Under the pieces are notes generated by a model that was given only the letters and a program-made list of their open reading frames with translations, made no database searches and had not been told where the DNA came from. Of a stretch of 64,000 bases of DNA, positions 26,848 to 36,130 are shown in pieces. Location of the stretch: contig JAEINR010000013.1 in NCBI GenBank assembly GCA_016342325.1, positions 37,572 to 101,571 on the forward strand. The letters are read 5' to 3'. The number at the start of each line of letters is the position of its first letter. The first letter of the stretch is position 1. A program made the position numbers and the translations under genes. This DNA comes from Desulfobacterium sp. (GTDB lineage Bacteria; Desulfobacterota; Desulfobacteria; Desulfobacterales; Desulfobacteraceae).

Positions 26848-28689
26848 ATGTTTGCTAACTTCATCTATTTTCTTGTCGCCCTGATCCTTTACACCACCTG
26901 CCAGCACCCGGGGGCATCGGCGGTCATGCCCGACCATGCTCTGGTGTCGGCCCTGGCCCTGGTGGGGCTGTTTACCGGGATTTGTCTTTTCTCGTTCAAG
27001 CGGCTGGCAACACGGTCACCCCTTGCTGCCGGGGTATCCCTTGATCTTAAGCTGGATCGCACCCTGTCCCGGCTGTCGATCCTTGCCCTGCTGCTGTTTG
27101 CGGCCGACCTCTACATTCTGAAATTCAAGCTTTTGTTTGCCGGTTTCAGGCCCTTTGAGATCTTTCCCACCTTTGAGGCGCTCCTGTTCCTTTTGATGTT
27201 TGTGGGGTATCTTGTGATCGTCTGGGCGGCGGCCTGGAGTGTCCAGAAGAGATTCTTTCCCAGGTCGGTCACACGGAAGAGCTTTGTGCTCTCCAATATC
27301 TCCTTTTCCCTTCCCGCACTGCTTCCCTGGTTTCTCCTCTCCATCACCGCAGACCTGATCCAGATTCTTCCCTTTGACGGTCCGAGGACGTTTCTGGCAA
27401 CCCCCGGTGGGGAGATCCTCTATGTGCTCTTTTTCCTTTTTGCCGTGGCCTCGGTCGGGCCGGTTATGATCCAGAAACTGTGGGGGTGTTCCCCTCTGGA
27501 TAAGGGGCCTGTCCGTGACAGGATCGAATCATTGTGCAATACCGCCCAACTGGGCTATGCCGATATCCTGAAGTGGGAGCTTTTTGGGGGCTCCATGATC
27601 ACCGCAGGGGTGATGGGGCTTGTGGCACGGTTTCGCTATATCCTGGTGACCCCGGCCCTTGTAACCCTGTTGACTCCCCCTGAGATCGATGCCGTAATTG
27701 CCCATGAGATCGGCCATGTGAAGCATCGGCACATTCATTTTTATCTTGTTTTTTTTGCCGGATATATCGCCTGTGTCTATGCCCTGTTTGATCCCCTGTA
27801 TGTTCTGGTTTACTACCTGAACCCGCTTTCCGCCATGGGGTCTTTTGTCGGTATGGCGCCGGAGAGCGTTTCCACCCTGGTTTTCAGCCTGGTTTTGATC
27901 CTGCTGTTTCTTCTCTATTTCAGGTTTGGGTTCGGGTTCTTCATGCGCAACTTTGAGCGCCAGGCAGACACCCATGTTTACTCTCTTTTGGGTAATGCCG
28001 GGTCCCTCATTAACACCTTTTACAAGATTGCCCGGTTCAGCCGCACTTCCCCGGACCGTCCCAATTGGCACCACTTCAGTATCACCCAGAGAATTGGGTT
28101 CCTCGAGCAATGTGAAGCAGATTCCACCCTTGTGGGAAAACATAACAAAAAGATCCGGCGCATGATCCTTGGTTATCTTGTGGCCATTCTGCTGGTGGTG
28201 ATCGCCGGGTATTCCCTCAACTTCGGCAAGGGAAAGGAGGCGCTGAACCGCTACCTGGCCGAGACTGTTTTGTTAAGGGAACTTGAAATCGATCCTGAAA
28301 ACGCGGATCTATACACCATGATCGGCGATTACTACTATGAAAGGGAAATGTTTGAACAGGCGATCCAGGCCTATGACAATGTCCTTAAAATCGCTCCCCG
28401 TAATGTCCACGCCCTGAACAACCTTGCATGGCTCTTTGCCACCTGCAGGGACGCCTCGTTCCAGGATCCTGAAAAGGCCTTGAACCTGTCCACAACCGCC
28501 CTTGGTGTTGATAGGGCCGCCTATGTGCTGGACACCCATGCCGAGGCGTGCCAGCTCAACGGCCTTGACCAGGCGGCCCTGGCGGCGGCCATGGAGGCCC
28601 TGGCCATGGCCGGGGATCGGGTGGGGTACTACCAGTCCCAGGTGGACCGGTTCCAAAAGCGGATCCGGGACCAGCAGCCTCCCCCATAG
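26848..28689 (+). CDS. Membrane M48-family zinc metalloprotease with TPR tail
   Basis: Protein of 613 residues. Five or more N-terminal transmembrane helices (residues 1-210) precede the protease domain with zinc motif VIAHEIGHVKHRH near residue 285 and the third-ligand region FERQADTHVYSLLG. More helices follow. The C-terminal 150 residues carry TPR repeats (ELEIDPENADLYTMIGDYYYEREMFEQAIQAYDNVLKI). HtpX/Ste24-like enzymes clip membrane proteins; the TPRs suggest partner binding. It directly follows the Nudix gene. Confidence 0.88.
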   Translation: MFANFIYFLVALILYTTCQHPGASAVMPDHALVSALALVGLFTGICLFSFKRLATRSPLAAGVSLDLKLDRTLSRLSILALLLFAADLYILKFKLLFAGFRPFEIFPTFEALLFLLMFVGYLVIVWAAAWSVQKRFFPRSVTRKSFVLSNISFSLPALLPWFLLSITADLIQILPFDGPRTFLATPGGEILYVLFFLFAVASVGPVMIQKLWGCSPLDKGPVRDRIESLCNTAQLGYADILKWELFGGSMITAGVMGLVARFRYILVTPALVTLLTPPEIDAVIAHEIGHVKHRHIHFYLVFFAGYIACVYALFDPLYVLVYYLNPLSAMGSFVGMAPESVSTLVFSLVLILLFLLYFRFGFGFFMRNFERQADTHVYSLLGNAGSLINTFYKIARFSRTSPDRPNWHHFSITQRIGFLEQCEADSTLVGKHNKKIRRMILGYLVAILLVVIAGYSLNFGKGKEALNRYLAETVLLRELEIDPENADLYTMIGDYYYEREMFEQAIQAYDNVLKIAPRNVHALNNLAWLFATCRDASFQDPEKALNLSTTALGVDRAAYVLDTHAEACQLNGLDQAALAAAMEALAMAGDRVGYYQSQVDRFQKRIRDQQPPP

Positions 28690-28702
28690 CTGTTATTACT
28701 CT

Positions 28703-29332
28703 TCAATGGGAGGCGTTATCCGTGTTGATAATCCCAACCCCCTGGTCATAGGCCGTAAGGTTGAGCCCTACCTTGTTTGGCGGAAATTTCGATTTCAGGG
28801 TCTCTTCAAACACATTCCTGTCAAGGGGAAGTTCCTTTGTGGCGGCAAGGGCGCCTGCCATGATGATGTTGGCAAAGATCGGGTTTCCGATTTCCGTTGC
28901 CATGGCCGTTGCGTCAAAGAACCAGGACCGCGCTGATAGGCGGGTGATGGTTTCTTTTATCTCCTTTGTGGAAGGGTAGGAGAGCCTTCCCGAGATCACC
29001 CCGATGGGGTGGGTGGGCCGTGTGTTGCAGATCACCCCCACATCCGGATTCCCGTAGCTTTCAAGCACCCGGAGGGTCTCGATGGGCTCTAAAGAGACCA
29101 CCATGTGGGCCTGGTGCACCGGGATCTGGGGAGAGAGGGTGGCTTTTGAACTGATGCGTACGTGGCTCATCACAGCCCCCCCCCGTTGGGAGGCCCCGAA
29201 GGTCTCCCCGATGGTGACCTGAAATCCTTTGGCGGCCAGCATGTTGCCGATCATGCGCGAGGAGATGACATTGCCCTGGCCCCCCACGCCGGTGATGATG
29301 AGATTGTAGGGATCATGGTTCAGCGCGATCAT
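28703..29332 (-). CDS. iorB: Indolepyruvate:ferredoxin oxidoreductase, beta subunit
   Basis: Gamma-type subunit domain of 2-oxoacid:ferredoxin oxidoreductases, 209 residues: NLIITGVGGQGNVISSRMIG at the N-terminus, TIGETFGASQRGGAVMSHVRI, and LEPIETLRVL. With IorA it oxidises aryl pyruvates (from Trp, Phe, Tyr) to aryl-acetyl-CoA, reducing ferredoxin. ATG 29332 has AAAGGAG upstream and overlaps the iorA stop by four bases. Protein extends further in frame upstream without homology. Confidence 0.94.
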   Translation of the reverse strand: MIALNHDPYNLIITGVGGQGNVISSRMIGNMLAAKGFQVTIGETFGASQRGGAVMSHVRISSKATLSPQIPVHQAHMVVSLEPIETLRVLESYGNPDVGVICNTRPTHPIGVISGRLSYPSTKEIKETITRLSARSWFFDATAMATEIGNPIFANIIMAGALAATKELPLDRNVFEETLKSKFPPNKVGLNLTAYDQGVGIINTDNASH

Positions 29333-31254
29333 GGGAGCTCCTTTCGTTGGATGGCATTCTGGGGGCAGACGGAGGCGCAGACACCGCACCCGGCACAGAG
29401 GACGTCGTTGATTGTGGCCTGGTTGTTTTCAGCGTCCCAGAGAAGGCCGGGACAACTGAAGACCCGGGTGCAGATCCGGTTGCACCCGCATGCCTCTCCC
29501 AGGCAGCTATCCGGGTCCACCGTTACCTCAAATGCCCGTGTGTGACGTTTTTCAGGACTCAGGGCACAGGCCTGTTTCAGGATCAGCACTCTGACCCCGC
29601 CATCCCCATTGATGAACTCAAGAAGCTGTTTTTGGGTGGCTTCAAGGTCAAAGGGGTCGCAGGTCCGGGTGGTGGCACCCATGGCCCGGCACACCTTTTC
29701 GATGTCGATGGGCGGGGCCTGGTCGCCCTTGGTGTCCACGGGTAACCCGGGGTGGGGCTGGAAGCCTGTCATGGCTGTGCCGCTGTTGTCCAGCACCACC
29801 AGGGTGAAGGAGGAGCGGTTGTGGACGGCGTTGACCAGGGGGGGCATGGCTGAGTGGAAAAAGGTGGAGTCTCCGCATACAGCCACCACGGGCTGGTTCA
29901 TGCCGAACTTCTCCAGTTTTCCGAACCCGCTGGCAAGACCCGATCCCGAGCCCATGGAGTGGAGGGTCTTGAGGGTGAAGAAGCCGCCGGGAAGCATGCC
30001 CATGGAGTAGCACCCGATATCTCCGCAGGTAAACCCCTGGCGGTTGTCCAGCTGAAGCACGGTGTTGATGGAGAAAAAGGAGGCCCGGTGGGGGCATCCC
30101 GGACAGAAGGATATTTCCCGGGGCGGAATGGGGGGAAGGGCGGTTCCCCTGGGGGGATAGTCCTGGCTGACCGGGTCTGGCTCCAGCTGAAGGAGGGTCG
30201 AAAGCGCCGCTGTAACTCGCTCCGGGGTCATCTCTCCTGCCGTGGGGATGTGGCGGCTGTACTTTCCGTAAAAGGTAAGGGATGAAAGATCAAGGTGGGA
30301 TCCTGCCACCAGCACCTTGACGGCCTCCTCTATAAACGGCTGGACCTCCTCGACAAACAGCACGTTGCGGGTCCTGGCCAGTCGCTCCAGCACGGGTTGT
30401 GCCGGAAGGGGCCAGGTGGTCCCGATCTTGAGAATGCCAACCCTGTCTTCAAGGTTGAGAAGGGCGACCACCTCTTTGCTGTAGAGATCGCAGATGGAGG
30501 TGGTGATGATGAGAAGTTCGGGGGATTCAGGACCCCCATAGGTGTTGAAGGGCGAGTCCTCAAAAAGTTGGGCCGCCTGTTCGAGCTTTTTTTGTTGGGA
30601 ATCGTGTTTGATTCCCACGGGCGGGCTCATGATGGGACCTTCCATGGGGTCGAGCATGTCGCCGTTAAATTGGAAAAATGCCTTCCTGTCCGGTTTTGGC
30701 AGTTTACCAAGGGTGACATTGCCGCTGGCGTGGGAGAGCCGTGTCACCGTGCGGACAAGAACAGGCATGTGCAGGGTCTCGGAGAGTTCAAAGGCCCAGC
30801 AGGTCATCTGCCTTGCCTCCTGGAAGTTTCCCGGTTCCAGCATGGGAATCTCCATGAGCTTGGCATAGAGGCGGGTTTCTCCCTCATTGACGCTGGAGAG
30901 GGCGCCCGGGTCATCGGCCGCCACAATCACCATGCCGGCCCTCACGCCGGACAGGGCAAGGTGCATGAGAAAGTCTGCGGCAACGTTGACCCCGGGCTGC
31001 TTCATCACGGCCAGGGACCTTAACCCTGCAAAGGAAGCTGCCGCTGCAACCTCCAGGGCCACCTTTTCGTTCACCGACCATTCGGTGTAGATGTCGTCGG
31101 ATATCTTGGCAAGGGTCTCGATGATTTCGGATGACGGGGTGCCGGGATAGCCAGCGGCAACGCTGATGCCGGCCTCCAGGGCCCCCCGGACAATGGCTTC
31201 GTTTCCCATCATGAGATGGGTTTCACCTGGGTTGTCCCGGGTCAATAGTGACAT
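29329..31254 (-). CDS. iorA: Indolepyruvate:ferredoxin oxidoreductase, alpha subunit
   Basis: Protein of 641 residues. The N-terminal pyrimidine-binding domain (MMGNEAIVRGALEAGISVAAGYPGTPSSEI) and the TPP/Mg domain (FCPGCPHRASFF, GDIGCYSMG, VCGDSTFFHSAMPPLVNAV) are followed by a C-terminal ferredoxin module with a typical CAGCGVCASVCP cluster and an irregular upstream set (CLGEACGCNRIC). Domain order and length match archaeal and deltaproteobacterial IorA. Acts in amino-acid fermentation or, in reverse, in aromatic amino acid synthesis from aryl acids. A related iron-sulfur gene lies nine bases upstream. Confidence 0.95.
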   Translation of the reverse strand: MSLLTRDNPGETHLMMGNEAIVRGALEAGISVAAGYPGTPSSEIIETLAKISDDIYTEWSVNEKVALEVAAAASFAGLRSLAVMKQPGVNVAADFLMHLALSGVRAGMVIVAADDPGALSSVNEGETRLYAKLMEIPMLEPGNFQEARQMTCWAFELSETLHMPVLVRTVTRLSHASGNVTLGKLPKPDRKAFFQFNGDMLDPMEGPIMSPPVGIKHDSQQKKLEQAAQLFEDSPFNTYGGPESPELLIITTSICDLYSKEVVALLNLEDRVGILKIGTTWPLPAQPVLERLARTRNVLFVEEVQPFIEEAVKVLVAGSHLDLSSLTFYGKYSRHIPTAGEMTPERVTAALSTLLQLEPDPVSQDYPPRGTALPPIPPREISFCPGCPHRASFFSINTVLQLDNRQGFTCGDIGCYSMGMLPGGFFTLKTLHSMGSGSGLASGFGKLEKFGMNQPVVAVCGDSTFFHSAMPPLVNAVHNRSSFTLVVLDNSGTAMTGFQPHPGLPVDTKGDQAPPIDIEKVCRAMGATTRTCDPFDLEATQKQLLEFINGDGGVRVLILKQACALSPEKRHTRAFEVTVDPDSCLGEACGCNRICTRVFSCPGLLWDAENNQATINDVLCAGCGVCASVCPQNAIQRKELP

Positions 31255-31263
31255 GATTTCTCC

Positions 31264-32373
31264 TTATCTGAATCCCATGATGGTCTGTTTCGGTTGAATC
31301 TCAAGGGGGTTTTGGAATGCCGGGTCCAGCATGCCCAGGCGTTCCTGGGCGGCAAGGGCCCTCTTGCGCTTGTTTGTCGCAGCCAGGGTCAGGTTGTCGA
31401 CGCTTGTCTGGGAGATGGGGCGTATTTCAAGCAGGCCCGCTTCAACGGCCCGGTTCACCAGGGCCTCTCCCCGCTCGCTCCGGACGATGAGGGTGTTCCA
31501 TTCAGGGTTCTCCTCAAGGGCGCCCACGGAGAGATCCGTCCATAGGGCGGTCATGTCCGGGCAGACGGAACAGCCGGGAAGCACCCGTTTGCGGATTTCG
31601 TCCAGGGGAAGTTTTTTGACCCCTTCCGCCAGTGTCAGACGTGCGTTTTCAGCCGGGGGCGGAGGGATATCCATGGAACGGATGGCTGAGGGGTCTATTT
31701 TCTGCTGGTCGAGATAGGAGAGAAATCCTTCGCCGGAAAGGGCCCAGGTGCAGAAGAGCCCGATGGCTATGCCCATGGGGTCTTTGAAATCAGAACGGGC
31801 CAGGGGATTGGTCCTGAGGGTGGCAAGGCCTGTCATCTGACAGGGGGTGCCGACCATGCCCAGGTTTGTATCTCCTTCTGTCGCCGCCCGGTTCAGCCGG
31901 GCCGCGGTGGGGGCGGCAATGTACTTGGAGGCGGCGCATTCCAAAACCTGTTCCGGGGTTGTCACGATTCTGGGCCGGGGCATGATGCCGTCGCTTCCCG
32001 TGAGCACGGCTTTGTCTATGACCCCCTGTTCAAGGGCTGCGATCACAAGGGCGGAGACCGTTCCTCCGTTTTGGAAACGTCCCTTTGACGCCTTGATGCC
32101 CTGTTTTGCCATGTAGATTTTGCGATAATGCCCCAGGGGGTCGGCTCGCCAGGGGGTTGAAAACAATGCCTCCGATAGCACGGTTTCATTGACGCCTGTT
32201 TTGGGGCAGGCGGCATAACATCGTCCCGTTTCCCTGTCGCAGGAAAAGACACTGGCGATTTTGCCGCCATGGGATTTGAGATAGGGGCATAGATCCGCGC
32301 ACGCACCGCAGGAGGTGCACAGGTCCCCTTTTAGAATTCTGTGTGACAACTCAGTTGGTCCAAGTAGCTGCAT
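31264..32373 (-). CDS. F420-hydrogenase/dehydrogenase beta-subunit-like (FrhB/FdhB) iron-sulfur flavoprotein
   Basis: Protein of 369 residues. An N-terminal cluster motif CTSCGACADLCPYL begins near residue 19, followed by further cysteines (CYAACP), the FrhB N-domain (GRFQNGGTVSALVIAALEQG) and C-domain (GMVGTPCQMTGL, GLFCTWALSGEGF, PGCSVCPDMTALWTDLSVG). FrhB binds FAD and passes electrons between ferredoxin-like centres and a hydride carrier. Next to iorAB it probably accepts or supplies ferredoxin electrons. I chose ATG 32373, which follows AGGAG; ATG 32424 is an alternative. No F420 genes are visible, so the cofactor is open. Confidence 0.8.
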   Translation of the reverse strand: MQLLGPTELSHRILKGDLCTSCGACADLCPYLKSHGGKIASVFSCDRETGRCYAACPKTGVNETVLSEALFSTPWRADPLGHYRKIYMAKQGIKASKGRFQNGGTVSALVIAALEQGVIDKAVLTGSDGIMPRPRIVTTPEQVLECAASKYIAAPTAARLNRAATEGDTNLGMVGTPCQMTGLATLRTNPLARSDFKDPMGIAIGLFCTWALSGEGFLSYLDQQKIDPSAIRSMDIPPPPAENARLTLAEGVKKLPLDEIRKRVLPGCSVCPDMTALWTDLSVGALEENPEWNTLIVRSERGEALVNRAVEAGLLEIRPISQTSVDNLTLAATNKRKRALAAQERLGMLDPAFQNPLEIQPKQTIMGFR

Positions 32374-32424
32374 CAACCTCTCTCCTGTTAATGATCCATT
32401 CTCCTTAACAGCCGAAATACTCAT

Positions 32425-32767
32425 CTCTTTTGAAACGTTTTTTCCTTCCCTGTCAACCCTTTTCTATAAACAGATAGGAAAACTGCCTATAGTGCCGGTC
32501 AAATGACAGGATGCCCACCCTACCCTTATTAGTAAGTAGCGGTATCAATTGATCTGACCAGAGCAATAACCCCATCACAAACAGGGGCTGGGTCCCATGG
32601 TGGGAAATAGGGTGTTGGAAAAAAAATACTTGTTTTTTTTATGAAAAGAAATTAGGTATTTACTGTTCGAGTAAACAGTATTTAGTATTGTGATCGATTT
32701 TTTGCAGTGGGTTGAAGACTATCAGACAGGGGATTGCTCCCACGGTTGGGAGCAGGAAACAGGTGAG
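32425..32767. other. Intergenic region with a palindrome, divergent promoters likely
   Basis: Separates the minus ior/frhB-like genes from the plus diguanylate cyclase. It holds AT-rich runs (about 32620-32660) and the inverted repeat TACTGTT-N6-AACAGTA (32661-32680), operator-like. No gene is visible. Confidence 0.4.
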
Positions 32768-34126
32768 ATGGGAACAGACGATTGCAGGGCCGACAATTCT
32801 GATAGACACGTTTATGTGGAGATCGAACGCACGCGGATTCTTGTGGGGAACCTCGCCAGGAGCATGCCGACAACTATTCTCAATTCCATAATTATTGTGA
32901 TCGTTATGTGGAACGTGATCCCGAGCCCACAACTGATCGTCTGGTGTCTGATCAACATTGGCTTTGTCCTGGTGCGATACTTGATGCTCCATTTTTATTG
33001 GCGGGGATTCAAACGGAGCGATTACATCCTGTGGCAGCGTTTGCTGATGGTCTCGTTCCTAATTGCCGGCACCCTGTTCGGCTCATCCGGGATTTTTTTG
33101 ATGGATGCTGCTCGCTTGGAGTATCTGGTTTTTCTTTATTTTATCGTCGGGGGCATGGTGGCAGGAAGCTTGGGGTCCTATCACAACCATCTTGCCATGT
33201 TTTTCTCCTATGCCGTTACCGTGTTTTTATTGCCTACGGGTATTCTTTTTTTCCTTGGTACGGAGGTTACTTTCTCCATGGCGATCCTGGGGTTGGTGTT
33301 CTTTGTCCTCATGTCGGTGAACGCCAAGAAGATGAATCAGGATTTGAGCGAGTTTCTTGTGCTTCGCTATGATAACAACCTGCTGGTTGAACAGTTCAAC
33401 CAGGAGAAACTCAACACCGAAAAGCTCAACCGGGAGCTTGTCCTGAAAAACAACCGGTTGAAGGATATCTCCAGGATCGATCCCTTGACCGGCCTGAAAA
33501 ACAGGCATTACCTCTTTGACATTTTGAAACCGAGGATCGAAAAGGCGATCAATTCTTTGTGGATCGAGAGAAAAGGCTTTGACCAGCGGGAAAAAGACGA
33601 TTCCTGTGGCTATGGCGTCATCAGCATCGATATCGACCACTTTAAGCGGGTCAACGATAACTATGGCCACGATTCCGGGGACATGGTGCTCAAGCAGTTT
33701 AGTGACAGGCTTTGTGAAACAATCCGCCAGGATGACGTGGTCGGGCGCATCGGCGGAGAGGAGTTTGTCATTATCCTGAAGGACACAAAAGAGGATCACC
33801 TCTCCATCCTTGCCGAAAAGATCCGTCACCATGTGGAAAACTCTGTCTTCACGGTGACGGACGACCGAAAGATCAACATCACCTGCTCCATCGGTATGAT
33901 TTTTTATCCTTTTTTCAGGCACCATCCGGGCAACATGATCGTGGAACACGTATTCTACCTGGTTGACAAGGCCCTATACGTTGCAAAGGAAAACGGGCGC
34001 AACCGTACGGTGAAGGTGCTCTGTTCCGAGCGTGATAACCATGATTCCCGCCTTCTCAAATCCATCACCGCTGATTTGAACCAGGCCATAGATACCCAAC
34101 AGATTCTGTTTGAGTTCTGTGGTTAG
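32768..34126 (+). CDS. Membrane diguanylate cyclase (GGDEF)
   Basis: Makes cyclic di-GMP. The N-terminal half has six predicted transmembrane helices (IIIVIVMWNVI... to AILGLVFFVLM), then a short coil and a GGDEF domain ending near residue 445. The active site is GRIGGEEFVIIL, a functional GGEEF form. The product-inhibition I-site RQDD lies five residues before it, so feedback control is expected. ATG 32768 is chosen; GTG 32690 would add 26 residues without homology. The membrane part resembles a MASE-type sensor. Its stop overlaps the convergent ABM-domain gene by four bases. Confidence 0.9.
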   Translation: MGTDDCRADNSDRHVYVEIERTRILVGNLARSMPTTILNSIIIVIVMWNVIPSPQLIVWCLINIGFVLVRYLMLHFYWRGFKRSDYILWQRLLMVSFLIAGTLFGSSGIFLMDAARLEYLVFLYFIVGGMVAGSLGSYHNHLAMFFSYAVTVFLLPTGILFFLGTEVTFSMAILGLVFFVLMSVNAKKMNQDLSEFLVLRYDNNLLVEQFNQEKLNTEKLNRELVLKNNRLKDISRIDPLTGLKNRHYLFDILKPRIEKAINSLWIERKGFDQREKDDSCGYGVISIDIDHFKRVNDNYGHDSGDMVLKQFSDRLCETIRQDDVVGRIGGEEFVIILKDTKEDHLSILAEKIRHHVENSVFTVTDDRKINITCSIGMIFYPFFRHHPGNMIVEHVFYLVDKALYVAKENGRNRTVKVLCSERDNHDSRLLKSITADLNQAIDTQQILFEFCG

Positions 34127-34452
34127 CCTGTTCCTCCTTGAAACCGGGGAATGATGCCGCCGGTCAGGGGTTCGTAGAGCCTGTACTCCGTCTCTGTGTC
34201 CAGAAGGTGGTCGATCTGGTCCTGGATTTCCCTGCGCTCCTTGCTGTTCAGCCAGGTGTTCCAGTCGTCCAGTGTGTTCCAGGTGCTGAGACCCAGGTAC
34301 TCTCCGGCACAGTCGATACACGCAAAGGTCTGACCGGTGATATACCCGGGCTGAGCTGTTGCCCTGGATCTGAGCCGGACGATCAGGGGGGAGAGTTGTG
34401 CCGCTTTTTCCTTGTTGGTAACCGTTCTTCTGATAATAACTGAAATTGCCAT
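34123..34452 (-). CDS. ABM-domain (antibiotic biosynthesis monooxygenase-like) protein
   Basis: Protein of 109 residues, a single ferredoxin-like ABM fold: ISVIIRRTV, RLRSRATAQPGYITGQTF, YLGLSTWNTLDDWNTWLNSKER. Bacterial members include small quinol or haem mono-oxygenases and many of unknown role. AAAGGAG precedes ATG 34452. A copy of the dispersed repeat fills the gap behind it. Confidence 0.8.
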   Translation of the reverse strand: MAISVIIRRTVTNKEKAAQLSPLIVRLRSRATAQPGYITGQTFACIDCAGEYLGLSTWNTLDDWNTWLNSKERREIQDQIDHLLDTETEYRLYEPLTGGIIPRFQGGTG

Positions 34453-34465
34453 GGTAGCTCCTTTG

Positions 34466-34537
34466 TTAGGTTCTTAGATGTTATTTTGGCAAAAGAATCA
34501 GAGGATTATCTTTGATTCTGGCTTGTCCAGGTTAAGG
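34466..34537 (-). repeat. Dispersed intergenic repeat, copy C
   Basis: Minus-strand copy: TTAACCTGGACAAGCCAG at its left end, then CTCTGATTCTTTTGCC and AAAATAACATCTAAGAACC. Its first bases form the stop codon of the GAF/PAS gene, and its end merges with the ribosome site of the ABM gene. Confidence 0.85.
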
Positions 34538-35845
34538 TTCTAATTTCTTTTTCTTTTTTGCTTTCATATTGATGTACCACTCCTTCTTTCCGTAGAGCTT
34601 GTCCATGCAGGCGGGACAGATTCCGTGACTGAACAGGGCTTCCGAGTGCTGTTCAATATAGGATTCGATTCGGTTCCAGTATCCCTGGTCGTCCCGTATC
34701 TTCATGCAGGAGGAGCAGATGGGCAGAAATCCTCTCAGGGTCTTTATCTCCTGGACGTTCTTCCGAAGTTGCTCGATCAATTGTTCCCGCTCTTTTTCGG
34801 CCTGTTTGCGAAGGGAAATATCGTGTATGATGGAGCACAACAGGGGTTTACCGCTCACCGAAATCGGCCCGCTGTAGATCTCGACATCCCGGATTTCTCC
34901 TCCTGCCGTCCGGTGGCGGAAATTGAAATAATTTTTCTCTTGTGATCCGGAATTGTCCGTCCCGGTATTGATCTCCGCCTGGGAGAGGATGTTGATGTCG
35001 GTGATGTTCATCCCTGTGAGCTGATCCTTTCCATGGCCGTAAAAGGTGCAGGCCGAAGGGTTTGCGTCGACGATGGCACCTGTGGCAGGGTCGACCAGGA
35101 GCATGACGGAGTTGTTGTTGTCAAACATGGAGCGGTAGACCTGTTCCCGTTCTTTCAGGAGGCGTTCTGCCTTTTTTCCCTGGGTGATGTCCTGGGCGGT
35201 TCCCATAAGTTCCACGATCTTTCCGGTTGTGTCGCGGACTGCCTCTCCTTTGTCCTGGGCGGTTTCTGTTTTCCTGCGTTTTGACAGCTCCCCTGTCAGC
35301 TTGCGGTTGCTCTGGTGAAGCTTTTCGTAGAGCGTTGCGATGCTGATGCCCATGGCAATGTTTTTGCTGACGATTTCAAGGAAATCCTTTTGCTCTTCAA
35401 AAGCGCGATTTTGGGTTGTGGCGATCCCTATCATTCCGGAGAGGGTGTTGTCGAAGAACAGGGGCAGGGCGGCAAACGAGCAGAGTCCTGCATCTTTGCA
35501 TTCGTTTCGGGTGCACCTTGGGTCCTTGCAGATATCCCGGGAAAAGATTGCTTGGCCTGTCTCGGCCGCAAGTCCGCAGAGGCAGTCCCCCACGGTGAGT
35601 TGCTTATGGGCGTCATGGACGACGGCATTGTGCTTTGACGGATCTCCCTGGAGAATCAGGTTTTTGCTATTCAGACTGTAAACCATGGCTATATCCGGCT
35701 TGAGAATCGAGTGTACCTTTTGGTAGACCGAATCCATGAAGCTGTCTTTGGAGAGGTTGACGGTCAGTTCGTTGGTCAGTTGGTTGATGGCGGTAAGCTC
35801 TTCTACCCGTTTCTCCAACTCCGGTATCGTCGCAGGTTGTTTCAT
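34532..35845 (-). CDS. GAF-PAS sensor protein with C-terminal cysteine module
   Basis: Protein of 437 residues: GAF domain (about 20-170, with CKDPRCTRNECKDAGLCSFAALPL), coiled linker, PAS domain (about 235-350, MLLVDPATGAIVDANPSACTFYG) and a C-terminal module LRGFLPICSSC...GICPACMDKLYG. The module has two CX2C pairs that could bind zinc or a metal. There is no kinase ATPase, GGDEF or EAL domain, so it is not an enzyme of a known output class. The C-terminal module recurs in PAS proteins of this bacterial group; its job is unknown. Confidence 0.82.
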   Translation of the reverse strand: MKQPATIPELEKRVEELTAINQLTNELTVNLSKDSFMDSVYQKVHSILKPDIAMVYSLNSKNLILQGDPSKHNAVVHDAHKQLTVGDCLCGLAAETGQAIFSRDICKDPRCTRNECKDAGLCSFAALPLFFDNTLSGMIGIATTQNRAFEEQKDFLEIVSKNIAMGISIATLYEKLHQSNRKLTGELSKRRKTETAQDKGEAVRDTTGKIVELMGTAQDITQGKKAERLLKEREQVYRSMFDNNNSVMLLVDPATGAIVDANPSACTFYGHGKDQLTGMNITDINILSQAEINTGTDNSGSQEKNYFNFRHRTAGGEIRDVEIYSGPISVSGKPLLCSIIHDISLRKQAEKEREQLIEQLRKNVQEIKTLRGFLPICSSCMKIRDDQGYWNRIESYIEQHSEALFSHGICPACMDKLYGKKEWYINMKAKKKKKLEP

Positions 35846-35971
35846 GGAGAAACCCCCTTTGGAAAAAACAGTTACTGAATTTTAGTGGAATTCGCAGTAA
35901 AGCTGATGGTGTCACACTTTTGCAAGTGTGCATTGATGGGGGCTTTAAGTCAAGAAAAGAATGATAATTCA

Positions 35972-36050
35972 GAACCTGGACAAACCAGAACCAAAAAGTT
36001 TTCTGATTCTCTTGCCAAAATAACGCGAAAATCAGAGCTAAGAAGCTAAA
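35972..36050 (+). repeat. Dispersed intergenic repeat, copy D (most complete)
   Basis: Holds both halves: AACCTGGACAAACCAGAACC, then TTTTCTGATTCTCTTGCC, AAAATAACGCGAAAATCAG, AGCTAAGAAGCTAA. It lies just before the promoter of the first thiamine operon. Confidence 0.9.
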
Positions 36051-36073
36051 GACCTGGCAGGGCTCAAGTTCAG

Positions 36074-36103
36074 TTGACAAACCGCTTTCGGCCGTGGTAT
36101 TTT
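36074..36103 (+). promoter_or_regulatory. Promoter of the plus-strand thiamine operon
   Basis: TTGACA (36074-36079), 18-base spacer, TATTTT (36098-36103), just upstream of the TPP riboswitch. Confidence 0.55.
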
Positions 36104-36130
36104 CCCCAACGAAAAAAGTTCAACGTGATG

